A DNA stretch of 61,879 nt, taken from positions 1 through 61,879 of the forward strand of contig CAZTCJ010000013.1 of assembly GCA_964612085.1 (NCBI GenBank), read 5' to 3'. This DNA is from CAZTCJ01 sp964612085. GTDB lineage: Bacteria; Pseudomonadota; Alphaproteobacteria; JAJFIK01. Shown piece after piece: positions 27,761-35,503 of this stretch. Numbering within the stretch: position 1 is the stretch's first letter; each line of letters begins with the position of its first letter. Below the pieces are notes generated by a model that was not told the DNA's origin, searched no databases, and saw only the letters and a list, made by a program, of their open reading frames with translations. The translations under genes were made by a program, and so were the position numbers.

Positions 27761-29053
27761 GTGGCCATACCCTCCCCCTTCAAGCGCATCAGCTTTTGTC
27801 TGACCCTTCTGGCCTTCGTCTCAGCCGCTTTCGTCCCGGCCAAGGCCGAACCGGCTCTGCCCGAGGCAAGCGCGCAGGAGACGGGCTTTTCGGCCGAAGG
27901 GCTCGAAGCGCTCGGCGCCTGGACCCGGTCCTATGCGGAGGACGGCAAGCTGGCGGGCCTCATCACCCTTGTGGCGAAGGACGGCAAGATCGCCCATTTC
28001 CAGACGGCGGGCGTGCGCGACCTGGAGACCCAGGCGCCCATGACGCGGGACACGCTGTTCCGCATCTTCTCCATGACCAAGCCCGTGACATCGGTGGCCA
28101 TCATGATGCTGGTGGAAGACGGCAAGCTCGGCCTTGACGATCCGATAGCGGATCATATTCCTGCCTTCGCCGATGCCCGTGTCTATGTCTCGGGGGAAGG
28201 CGAGGCCATGGTCACCGAACCGGCCGAGCGCGCCATTACCGTGCGCGATCTCTTGACCCATTCGTCGGGGCTGACCTACGGCATTTTCGGCGATCATCCG
28301 GTTGACAAGCTTTACATGGAAGCGGGCCTTTACGCGGGCGGGCGGTCTTCGGGCGAACTGGTGCAGGTGCTTGCTGGTCTGCCGCTTCTGAAACAGCCGG
28401 GCACCGGCTGGCACTATTCTCTGGCGACGGATGTTTTGGGGCATCTTGTGGAAGTGGTCTCCGGTAAGACCCTCGATGTCTTCTTTGAGGAGGAAATCTT
28501 CCAGCCGCTCGGCATGACCGACACGGTGTTCTTTGCCGATCAGGCAGACTTTCCGCGCCTCGCCACGGTCTATCAGAAAGCCGAAGAGGGCGAAGGCATC
28601 GTGCCGGAGACGGACCGCATGTCCGCGGTCGGACGGGATCAGGACCGCTGGGGCCTGATGTCCGGCGGCGGCGGTCTTGTTTCCACCACGGACGATTATC
28701 TGCGCTTTTGTCAGATGTTGCTCAATGGCGGCACCTTCAACGGCGTACGCCTCCTGGAGGAAGAAACCGTGGCGCGCATGAGCCGCAATCATCTGGCTGA
28801 GGCGTATCTGCCCTATTCTCGCCAGGAGAAGGGCTTCGGCTTCGGCCTGGGTTTTTCCGTACTGATGGATGAGGAAGAAGCCGGTTTGGGCTCGGAAGGC
28901 GAGTATGCCTGGGGCGGGGCGGCCAGCACGGTCTTCTGGATCGATCCCAAGGAAGACATCATCGCCATCCTGATGACCCAGTTCGTGCCGTCATATGCCT
29001 ATCCTCTGCGCGAGGAATTCAAGGCCAAGATCTACGAGGCGCTTGAAGAGTAA
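27761..29053 (+). CDS. Serine hydrolase of the class C beta-lactamase family, exported
   Basis: This 430-residue protein has a signal peptide ending near AKA-EP (residue ~29). It has a beta-lactamase/D-alanyl-D-alanine esterase fold with the SxxK nucleophile Ser104-Met-Thr-Lys107. The Tyr motif is in GWHYSLATDVLG, and a C-terminal strand WGGAAST replaces the usual KTG. That variation favours an esterase or peptidase over an antibiotic-hydrolysing enzyme. The GTG start follows AAGGAG by seven bases, an excellent ribosome-binding site. It is divergent from the cyclase gene and convergent with glycerate kinase. Confidence 0.88.
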   Translation: MAIPSPFKRISFCLTLLAFVSAAFVPAKAEPALPEASAQETGFSAEGLEALGAWTRSYAEDGKLAGLITLVAKDGKIAHFQTAGVRDLETQAPMTRDTLFRIFSMTKPVTSVAIMMLVEDGKLGLDDPIADHIPAFADARVYVSGEGEAMVTEPAERAITVRDLLTHSSGLTYGIFGDHPVDKLYMEAGLYAGGRSSGELVQVLAGLPLLKQPGTGWHYSLATDVLGHLVEVVSGKTLDVFFEEEIFQPLGMTDTVFFADQADFPRLATVYQKAEEGEGIVPETDRMSAVGRDQDRWGLMSGGGGLVSTTDDYLRFCQMLLNGGTFNGVRLLEEETVARMSRNHLAEAYLPYSRQEKGFGFGLGFSVLMDEEEAGLGSEGEYAWGGAASTVFWIDPKEDIIAILMTQFVPSYAYPLREEFKAKIYEALEE

Positions 29054-29071
29054 GACGGGCTGGTGGTGCTC

Positions 29072-30349
29072 TTACTCAGCAAAACTTGGATCAATCAGGA
29101 TCGCGCGGAAATCGTTGACATTGGTGCCCGTAGGGCCGGTGACGACACCGTCCCCCAGAGCCGCGAAAAACGCGCCCGCGTCGTGGCGCGCCAGGGCCGT
29201 GGCCGGGTCGAGCCCTTTGTTCCGGGCACGGGTCAGCGTCCCGGGCCCGATCATGGCGCCTGCGATATCGCGGCCCTGAACGGGCACACCATCGCATCCG
29301 TCCGTATCGCACGCGATCGCCCAGATGCCGCGCGCACCGTCCAGCGCTTGGGCCAGGGCCAGCGCATAGTGCTGATTGGGCCCGCCGACGCCGGACCGCG
29401 CGCCCAGAGCAACCGTCAGTTCGCCACCGGATAAAAGCACGGCTGGAGTTCCGGCTGTGGCGTAGTTCAGAGCCAGGTCCGCATGGGCCCGTGCCACCGC
29501 CCCCGCCTCGCCTTCCACCGCATCCCCCAGCAAGACAGGCTCCAGACCGGCGGCGCGCGCGGCCTGAGCGGCGGCCTCTAGGGCATCACCGGGCGTGGCG
29601 ATCAGGCGATACTCCGTGCGGGCCAGGCGCGGATCGTCCGGCTTCGGCGTTTCGGACAGCGCAGCCGACAGATGGTGCCGGACAGCGACACTGGGCGCGA
29701 TGCCATAGCGCGCCAACACGTCCCGCGCCTCTTCCAGCGTCGACGGGTCGCCGACCGTCGGGCCGGAGCCGATAACGGCGGGATCGTCCCCCACCACATC
29801 CGAAATGGCCAGGGTCACCGTGCGCGCGGGAAAGGCCCGCGCCGCCAGATGGCCGCCCTTGATCGCGGAGAGGTGTTTGCGGACCGTATTGATCTCGTCA
29901 ATCGAGGCGCCCGCCCTGAGAAGCGCGGCCGTGACCGCCTGTTTATCTTTGAGCGTCAGCCCGGCGGCCGGCGCGCATAGGAAAGACGACGCCCCGCCCG
30001 ACAGCAGGACGAGCAGCGTATCGCCTTCGCCCAGCCCGTCCGCGAGGCTCAAAGCCCGGCGCGCGGCCCTGACGCTGGATTGATCCGGGACCGGATGAGC
30101 CGCCTCAACCGCCTCGAAACGGGACAGAGACCGTCCGGAGCCGTGACGCGTGACGGAAAGACCCTCCGCGTAGGGCAAGACCGCTTCGGCCACAACCGCC
30201 ATGCCCGCCGCCTTGCCCGCCGCGATGACCGTGACCGGCCGGTCGTCGAACGCGGTCAGATACGGCGCGAGACAGGTCTCGGGCCGCGCCGCGTCCACGG
30301 CCGCATCGAACAGGCTGCGCAGGAGACTATCGGGGGCGCTCTCGATCAT
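29072..30349 (-). CDS. Glycerate kinase (MOFRL-type, GckA/TtuD family)
   Basis: This 425-residue protein matches the DUF4147/MOFRL glycerate-2-kinase family. The N-terminal part has VIAAGKAAGMA and LVLLSGGASSFLCAPAAGLTLKDK. The middle has EINTVRKHLSAIKGG. The C-terminal MOFRL part has VLLSGGELTV...GVGGPNQHYALALA and CDTDGCDG. It phosphorylates D-glycerate with ATP, in serine-cycle, glyoxylate or tartrate metabolism. Start 30349 is used because the longer frame runs through a terminator hairpin at 30365-30389. No other glycerate-pathway gene is adjacent. Confidence 0.9.
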   Translation of the reverse strand: MIESAPDSLLRSLFDAAVDAARPETCLAPYLTAFDDRPVTVIAAGKAAGMAVVAEAVLPYAEGLSVTRHGSGRSLSRFEAVEAAHPVPDQSSVRAARRALSLADGLGEGDTLLVLLSGGASSFLCAPAAGLTLKDKQAVTAALLRAGASIDEINTVRKHLSAIKGGHLAARAFPARTVTLAISDVVGDDPAVIGSGPTVGDPSTLEEARDVLARYGIAPSVAVRHHLSAALSETPKPDDPRLARTEYRLIATPGDALEAAAQAARAAGLEPVLLGDAVEGEAGAVARAHADLALNYATAGTPAVLLSGGELTVALGARSGVGGPNQHYALALAQALDGARGIWAIACDTDGCDGVPVQGRDIAGAMIGPGTLTRARNKGLDPATALARHDAGAFFAALGDGVVTGPTGTNVNDFRAILIDPSFAE

Positions 30350-30364
30350 GGCCGCATCATACGA

Positions 30365-30389
30365 AAAGGCGGCCCCAAGGACCGCCTTT
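30365..30389 (-). terminator. Rho-independent terminator of the PEP-CTERM gene
   Basis: AAAGGCGG (30365-30372) pairs with CCGCCTTT (30382-30389) across a 9-nt loop. Read on the minus strand it follows the PEP-CTERM stop by 27 bp and ends in a short T run, so it ends that gene before glycerate kinase. Confidence 0.75.
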
Positions 30390-30416
30390 CTGTCAGGCAA
30401 CGAAAACCGGATGGGA

Positions 30417-30923
30417 TCAGGCCGTCGCGATCCGCGCCTTGCCCTTCCGTCGCAGCCGCAACGCCACGAAACCGAAGCCCAGGATCATCATGATCCAGGT
30501 ACCGGGCTCGGGCACCGCCGACACCAAGGACGTGGAAATGCCCAGGACGACCGGCGTCACAGGAGGCCCCTTCGGAACATCGGGGCTGCCCAGCCAATTG
30601 GGCGGCGATTGAAAATCGGTCTTCGCCGGACCGCCGGTGTCCCCCGCACCGTCCTGAAGAAACGCAGGGCCGTTCGGCAGTTTGATCACCTTGAAACGCG
30701 ACGTACCGGTCACGACGACCGGACCCGATCCGCCCGTCATGACCGCCGATGGCCGGCGCATGCGGGTGAACAAACCGATCTTCCGCTCGACCATGGCCGA
30801 CCGGCTCGTCGGGCCGGCGAAAAACGGACCATCGTCTTCTTCCAGAAACGTCAGGATAGACGCGGCATGAGCCGGTCCAGTCAGACCCGCCGCCAGGATG
30901 AGTGCCATAAGTATCGATTTCAT
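30417..30923 (-). CDS. PEP-CTERM (PEPxxW-type) sorted secreted protein
   Basis: This 168-residue protein begins with the signal peptide MKSILMALILAAGLTGPAHA. A short, poorly conserved middle rich in Pro/Gly follows. It ends with the sorting tail VPEPGTWIMMILGFGFVALR and a basic cluster RRKGKAR. This is the PEPxxWA-like variant common in alphaproteobacteria, processed by an exosortase in the inner membrane; no exosortase lies in the window. AAGGG lies seven bases before the ATG. The mature part shows no known domain. A similar tail ends the protein at 32032-32682. Confidence 0.88.
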   Translation of the reverse strand: MKSILMALILAAGLTGPAHAASILTFLEEDDGPFFAGPTSRSAMVERKIGLFTRMRRPSAVMTGGSGPVVVTGTSRFKVIKLPNGPAFLQDGAGDTGGPAKTDFQSPPNWLGSPDVPKGPPVTPVVLGISTSLVSAVPEPGTWIMMILGFGFVALRLRRKGKARIATA

Positions 30924-31405
30924 TGGATTACCCTTCACCTTCGCAACATCGCCAGGTGCATAATCCGTACCGTTCGTCCCTGTAGGAACGGTTAATGAAG
31001 ACCGATCCCTCTACAGACAATTTTGACGGTAGCTTTCATCCGATACTAACTATTTTGTTTGAGTAGTGATTAATATTTACGGTTTATTTCAGTAGACTAA
31101 CCAAACCGGAAGATCATGGTTACGGACGGTTTACCCGCCCTAACGGTGCGCTAAAGAATTCATGGAACCGCAGGCCTCGAGGCCCTTGAACGATGCCTGG
31201 GCCGGGTTTCAGATGACGGGCGGCGCGGGGCCTTCCGGATCCGTCTGGACAGGCGTCAATCCGCCCCCGTCTCGCGCCCCAACGCCATGCAAGGGCCGTC
31301 CGGCGGTCTTACGCCATTGTGATCGGAATTTTGCGTGCGCTGTGTCCCCGATCGGGTCACAGTGCGGTCCATTGCGGCAAACCTCATAGACAATGGGACG
31401 AACAG
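30924..31405. other. Divergent intergenic region, 482 bp
   Basis: No gene is supported here. A dyad CCGTTC...GAACGG lies near 30970-30990. An AT-rich stretch around 31020-31110 is the likeliest promoter area for the divergent PEP-CTERM and peroxiredoxin genes. The remainder (31140-31380) is GC-rich and featureless. Confidence 0.5.
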
Positions 31406-31954
31406 ATGATGCGGTTCTTCACTTCCCTCATGGGCGCTTTGGCGCTTTTCGGGGTTTTCACGGCGGCGCAGGCGGCGACCGGCCCCGGCGATGCACTCCC
31501 CCATTCTCTGGCCGCCAAGGACCAGAGCGGGGCGGATCAGACCTTCGACACGCTCAAGGGCGAGAACGGCGCGGTGCTGGTCTTCACCCGCTCCGCCGAC
31601 TGGTGTCCGTTCTGTCAGCGCCAGATGATCGATCTGAACGCCATCCAGAGCGATCTGGCGGAACGCGGCTACACCCTGGTCTCGGTCAGCTATGACAGCG
31701 TGGAAAAGCTGCAGGTCTTCGGCGCCAAGCATGGCATCGCCTACAAAATGCTGTCGGATCCGGACTCCGAGATCATCAAGGCCTTCGGCATTCTGAATGA
31801 AGAGATGAAACCCGGCAGCCGGTTCTACGGCATCCCCCATCCGGCGATTTACATCGTCTCAAGCGACGGCACGGTCGAAGCGGTGCTCAAGGAAGAGAAT
31901 TATCGCGACCGGCCCGAACCCCAGCTCATTCTCGACACGATCGACGGGCAGTAA
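31406..31954 (+). CDS. Exported peroxiredoxin-like thiol protein (AhpC/TSA, CxxC)
   Basis: This 182-residue protein has the signal peptide MMRFFTSLMGALALFGVFTA ending AQA. A thioredoxin-fold domain carries the active-site pair Cys67-Pro-Phe-Cys70 in SADWCPFCQRQ. The rest (DLNAIQSDLAERGYTLVSVSYDS, then GIPHPAIYIVSSDG) matches AhpC/TSA redoxin-family proteins. It probably reduces peroxides or disulfides in the periplasm. A strong terminator follows 26 bp after the stop. Confidence 0.88.
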   Translation: MMRFFTSLMGALALFGVFTAAQAATGPGDALPHSLAAKDQSGADQTFDTLKGENGAVLVFTRSADWCPFCQRQMIDLNAIQSDLAERGYTLVSVSYDSVEKLQVFGAKHGIAYKMLSDPDSEIIKAFGILNEEMKPGSRFYGIPHPAIYIVSSDGTVEAVLKEENYRDRPEPQLILDTIDGQ

Positions 31955-31980
31955 GGCGCGAACCGCTAGCCTAAAGACAC

Positions 31981-32010
31981 AAAAAGGGCGGCTCGAGAGC
32001 CGCCCTTTTT
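31981..32010. terminator. Strong bidirectional rho-independent terminator
   Basis: A 13-bp perfect stem (AAAAAGGGCGGCT, loop CGAG, AGCCGCCCTTTTT) has A and T runs on both sides. It lies between the convergent peroxiredoxin gene and the second PEP-CTERM gene and can serve both. Confidence 0.93.
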
Positions 32011-32031
32011 CAATCGTCCGTGCCGGTCGGA

Positions 32032-32682
32032 TCAGGCCGTGGCCACCGCGGACCGGCTCTTGCGCTGAAGGCGCAAGGCCACAAGACCGAAGCCCAGGAT
32101 CATCATGATCCAGGTGGAGGGCTCAGGAATAACGGCCGTTGTCACCTGGTCGAGGAAGATGCCTTCGCCATTCGCATTCGTCTCATGGTTGACGGTCAGC
32201 GAAGTAATGGCATTGCCCATCGAAATGACACCGGCGAACAGAACCGCATTGTTCTGGTTCGTATCAATGTCCTGAAGCACCGTCTGCGTGCCATCCGCGA
32301 AGCTGATGGTGAAGCTGTTGACCGCCAAATCGCCCAGATCGATCACATCCGTGCCGAACGCAAAAACAGGCGTGTCGAACGTGTCGAACCGGACAGTCAG
32401 CGCACCGCCATCCAACCGCAGCGATTGATTGCCGTCGGAGGACGCCGCCGTCGTGATGTCGATGCCCGGACCGTCAGTGGAGGTCACGGTGAAACGGTCG
32501 GTCGTGAAGCTGGCCTGATTGTTGGCCAGAGGCAGATCTTCGAAGCTCTCGTAAAAGATCGGAGAGCCAGCAAGCGCGGCCTCGAAGGTTCCGCGATCAT
32601 CATAAAAAACGGGCATGCCGGCCTGTGCCGGTCCGGACATGACAATCGCCGCGACAGCGGCTGCAATAAGCTTGAGTTTCAT
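32032..32682 (-). CDS. PEP-CTERM (PEPxxW-type) sorted secreted protein
   Basis: This 216-residue protein starts with the signal peptide MKLKLIAAAVAAIVMSGPAQA. Its beta-rich middle (YDDRGTFEAALAGSPIFYESFED... VFAFGTDVIDLGD) is typical of PEP-CTERM matrix proteins of the DUF642/NPCBM-like kind. It ends with IPEPSTWIMMILGFGLVALR and a basic end RKSRS. GGGGGAG precedes the ATG by five bases. The tail is almost identical to the one at 30417-30923, so the same exosortase should process both. It is probably an envelope or extracellular matrix protein. Confidence 0.9.
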   Translation of the reverse strand: MKLKLIAAAVAAIVMSGPAQAGMPVFYDDRGTFEAALAGSPIFYESFEDLPLANNQASFTTDRFTVTSTDGPGIDITTAASSDGNQSLRLDGGALTVRFDTFDTPVFAFGTDVIDLGDLAVNSFTISFADGTQTVLQDIDTNQNNAVLFAGVISMGNAITSLTVNHETNANGEGIFLDQVTTAVIPEPSTWIMMILGFGLVALRLQRKSRSAVATA

Positions 32683-32908
32683 TACAACTCCCCCTGAAAG
32701 ACCGTTCGGTCCTTAGACAGTTTCAACCCGTGGGCAATGGCAAAGGCACATGGTGCAAAAGCCGTGCTGACGTCCAATCACCACAGTTAACAGCAATTTC
32801 GGAAATCGCGCGCAGCGATGCAACCTTAAACGCGATGGTCCCGGCGGCCTGTCTTAAAACGGGTAACGCTTGTTGCCCCTGTACAACAGGCTTTATACGG
32901 CATGGAAA

Positions 32909-32985
32909 TGGTCGGGGCGGCGTGATTCGAACACGCGACCCTCTGCTCCCAAAGCAGATGCGCTACCAGGCTGCGCTACGCCCCG
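32909..32985 (-). tRNA. tRNA-Pro (anticodon TGG)
   Basis: A 77-nt cloverleaf on the minus strand. The acceptor stem is CGGGGCG/CGCCCCG, seven perfect pairs. The anticodon stem-loop is TCTGC-TTTGGGA-GCAGA, giving TGG. The T arm contains GTTCGAATC, and CCA is encoded at 32909-32911. It lies upstream of the PEP-CTERM gene on the same strand. Confidence 0.97.
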
Positions 32986-33248
32986 ACCGGAGCCCACATG
33001 GGCGTGGGCATGAGGGCTTTGTCCTTACTCCCCAGGGCCGCCGATGGCAACGCCCAGCAGGGGGGGGCCGGCATGGGGTGGATGCCTTAATCCTGGCCCC
33101 TATCCTTTCGAGACTACCACGAAGACCCCTGGCCGCTTGCATCCGTTGGGACTAGGCTGGCGCTTGAGGCGGCATGACACGCCTGACGGCTGGGGGCTTG
33201 AACCAAAAGGTCTTTGGGGGGCGGAACGGCGACAAAACGCGGTTGGCC

Positions 33249-34124
33249 ATGCAGAATTACAGAGACGACCCGGCCTATCACGACCACTTTCATGGGGACC
33301 ATCCGGCCTATGGGGAGCATCAGGCTTACGGGGAAGAGCATCTTTATCAGGAGGCTCCGCCCGAGCCCGAGCGGCCCAAGGCGCAGCCCAAGCATAGCCG
33401 CCCCGTGGAATGGGCGCTGCTCACCGGCTTCAAATGGGCCACGCTGGGCCTGTCGGTGACGGCCGGGCTCGCCATGATCGCGGTGCTGATCCTGACCCTG
33501 GTGGAGGGTTTGAGCGGCGGTTCGGCGCGCACCGGCAATCTCGACGGGCTGACGCTGGATCACTATGTGGACACAAGGGCCGGATCGGCTCCCGCCATCG
33601 CCACCAACGGCATTCCCGCCAGTGTGCAACTGTCGGGCCCGGTCTTCACCGACGTGCCGGAGGAAGCCCGCCAGCGCGCCTACCAGGCGCTTTACGACCG
33701 GGCGCTCCAGATCGGCCAGCGCTTCGAGATCCTGAAAGAACCGGACGCCCTGGTGAAAACCGTGAACGGCGCGCTCAAGGAATTCGACCGGGCCGATCAC
33801 CCAAGCGACGGCACCTATGCCTATGTCTTCCTGACCAAGCTCAACATGCTGGCGGACGAACTGGCCCTGAACCGCAACCGGACCCTGCCCGGCGGAGCCG
33901 CCCTGCCGGGGCTCGAAGAAGTCGCCGTCTGGCTGACCGACGATGTGCGGCTGGCCATGCGCGCGCAAGCGCCCACCGGCGGCTTTGCCCGGCCCAGTCT
34001 CAACGACCGTCTGCAACTGGCTTTCTGGCTCGGCGCCACCTTCCTGCTCGGGATCGCGGTCTGGGGCCTGCTCGCCTTCATCGCCCAGGGCCGGACTTAC
34101 TGGATCGTGCAGAACGGCGGTTAG
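33249..34124 (+). CDS. Hypothetical membrane protein with His/Tyr-rich N-terminus
   Basis: This protein of about 291 residues is not recognised. The first ~40 residues are rich in His, Tyr and Glu, with repeated AYGE/AYHD units. One membrane helix lies at about 60-85. A long periplasmic domain (VFTDVPEEARQRAYQALYDRALQIGQRFEIL...) follows, and a second helix lies near the C-terminus (~260-280). This topology fits a conserved envelope protein of the DUF2333 type: two helices flanking a periplasmic region. The ATG at 33249 has only a weak ribosome-binding site, and an alternative start lies at 33174. Confidence 0.75.
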   Translation: MQNYRDDPAYHDHFHGDHPAYGEHQAYGEEHLYQEAPPEPERPKAQPKHSRPVEWALLTGFKWATLGLSVTAGLAMIAVLILTLVEGLSGGSARTGNLDGLTLDHYVDTRAGSAPAIATNGIPASVQLSGPVFTDVPEEARQRAYQALYDRALQIGQRFEILKEPDALVKTVNGALKEFDRADHPSDGTYAYVFLTKLNMLADELALNRNRTLPGGAALPGLEEVAVWLTDDVRLAMRAQAPTGGFARPSLNDRLQLAFWLGATFLLGIAVWGLLAFIAQGRTYWIVQNGG

Positions 34125-34151
34125 AGCAGAATGGCGGGTAAGACCAGGTCT

Positions 34152-34592
34152 TTAAGACGAGCGCCTGCCCATCAGCTTGAAAATGCCGCTGGCCGTCAGA
34201 ACCGTCCGGGAACTCACATAGATGCGGGCCGAGGCTTGGGCAATCGTCCCATCCGCGTGGCGCAGATGGGAGATCCCTTCCACCCATTCGCCGGGTTTGG
34301 CCATATTGAGGAAATCGCTTGTCATACGGATGGTCACGAGGCGCTGGCCCGTGCCTCGCCAGATGGCCGCGGCCAGAAGACTGTCGGCGAAGGACATGAG
34401 AAGGCCGCCATGGACGATGCCGAGCCCGTTGCAATGGCGCTCGCGCGCCCGGAAGCCTTGCACGAACGTCTCGCCGTCGAGCTTGTGATAGAAGGGCCCA
34501 TTATGGGTGGTGAACGGCCCGCGCCGCTCGCTCAGGACGAATCCTTCGGGGGGATTATCCTCTCCCCCCGGATCATCCTGTGTCTCGGTCAT
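34152..34592 (-). CDS. PaaI-family hotdog-fold thioesterase
   Basis: This 146-residue protein has the PaaI/4-hydroxybenzoyl-CoA thioesterase core. The stretch NGLGIVHGGLLMSFADSLLA holds the usual HGG and catalytic Asp positions, and RLVTIRMTSDFL is the neighbouring strand. It would hydrolyse acyl-CoA thioesters in the cytoplasm. The substrate is unknown. It is convergent with the membrane-protein gene and lies 19 bp after the cold-shock gene on the same strand. Confidence 0.9.
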   Translation of the reverse strand: MTETQDDPGGEDNPPEGFVLSERRGPFTTHNGPFYHKLDGETFVQGFRARERHCNGLGIVHGGLLMSFADSLLAAAIWRGTGQRLVTIRMTSDFLNMAKPGEWVEGISHLRHADGTIAQASARIYVSSRTVLTASGIFKLMGRRSS

Positions 34593-34611
34593 AGGATCGA
34601 GCGCAGGGCCG

Positions 34612-35160
34612 TCAGGCTTCCGCGTCCTGGATCTCGGCGACCATCAGCCCCTTCGGTCCCTTGCCGAAGCGCACCCGCACCATCTGGCCCTGGCGCAATT
34701 CGCGCAGGCCGCAGCGGCGCAGGGTCTCCATATGGACGAAGATGTCGGGCGTGTTCTCGCCGCGCGACACGAAGCCATAGCCGCGCGCCCGGTTGAACCA
34801 CTTGACCAGAACCTCTTCGAAGGGACCGACCTCGTCGATCTGGGGAACGCTGTCGCGCGCCGGCGGGCGCACAACGCCGTTCGGCTTGACCGCCGTGCTG
34901 TTGTCCATTTCCAGGACTCGAAGCGCCTGCATGCCCTTGGGGCGCTGCACCGCTTCGCAGACAATCCGCGCGCCCTCCTGGGCGGTTTCATGTCCAGATT
35001 GCTTCAGGCACGACAAATGAAGAAGGACATCACCGGACCCATCCGACGGAATGATGAAGCCATACCCCTTGACCGCATCAAACCATTTGACTGTGCCCGT
35101 CACGTGAACACTTTGTTCGGTGACGTCAGCGGCTGAAACCGCAACGCTCTCAGTAATCAT
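34612..35160 (-). CDS. Cold-shock protein with two cold-shock domains
   Basis: This protein of about 182 residues has two OB-fold cold-shock domains joined by a linker of ~35 residues. The first has TGTVKWFDAVKGYGFI with DVLLHLS. The second has VKWFNRARGYGFVSR with DIFVHME. These are the RNP1 and RNP2 RNA-binding motifs. Double-CSD proteins are typical of alphaproteobacteria. It binds single-stranded RNA or DNA as a chaperone. The ATG at 35160 is preferred but lacks a clear ribosome-binding site; 35202 is the alternative. The long upstream region with a hairpin at 35208-35226 could regulate it. Confidence 0.88.
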   Translation of the reverse strand: MITESVAVSAADVTEQSVHVTGTVKWFDAVKGYGFIIPSDGSGDVLLHLSCLKQSGHETAQEGARIVCEAVQRPKGMQALRVLEMDNSTAVKPNGVVRPPARDSVPQIDEVGPFEEVLVKWFNRARGYGFVSRGENTPDIFVHMETLRRCGLRELRQGQMVRVRFGKGPKGLMVAEIQDAEA

Positions 35161-35503
35161 GAGAATAAAGCCAGCCCCGTCTCTACCATTCTCGAAATAC
35201 ATGCGCGGCCGGAATGGCCTTCCGGCTATTACGGGAAAGTGCAGACGGAAGGAGTGACAGATTCGTCCCTGCTTCGTGACGGAACGATTCCCCTTTACCC
35301 ATTCCGTTATGTCCCAACCCGTGACACATGAGCGTATAGAGCACGGCTGAGAGCGTCAAGCGACAGATGACCATCTGTTAAGAATTGCAGGGCTTTCGTG
35401 AAATGCAGTTGGGCGATTTGACCCCTTCTCCTTCCCGCTCGTCTTGTGCAACGCGGCATTCACGGATCACAAAGACGCTGATACCGCCGTGGCAGGCAAA
35501 GAC
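35161..35503. other. Intergenic region upstream of the cold-shock gene
   Basis: No gene is supported. A hairpin GCCGGAA/TTCCGGC (35208-35214 with 35220-35226) lies just upstream of the cold-shock start. AT-rich DNA at 35340-35400 is the likely promoter. Cold-shock genes often have long structured leaders, so this region may be a 5' UTR. Confidence 0.4.

Noticed and set aside
35183..35374. 63-codon minus-strand frame upstream of the cold-shock gene
   Set aside because: It has no ribosome-binding site or domain and lies in the probable 5' leader of the cold-shock gene.
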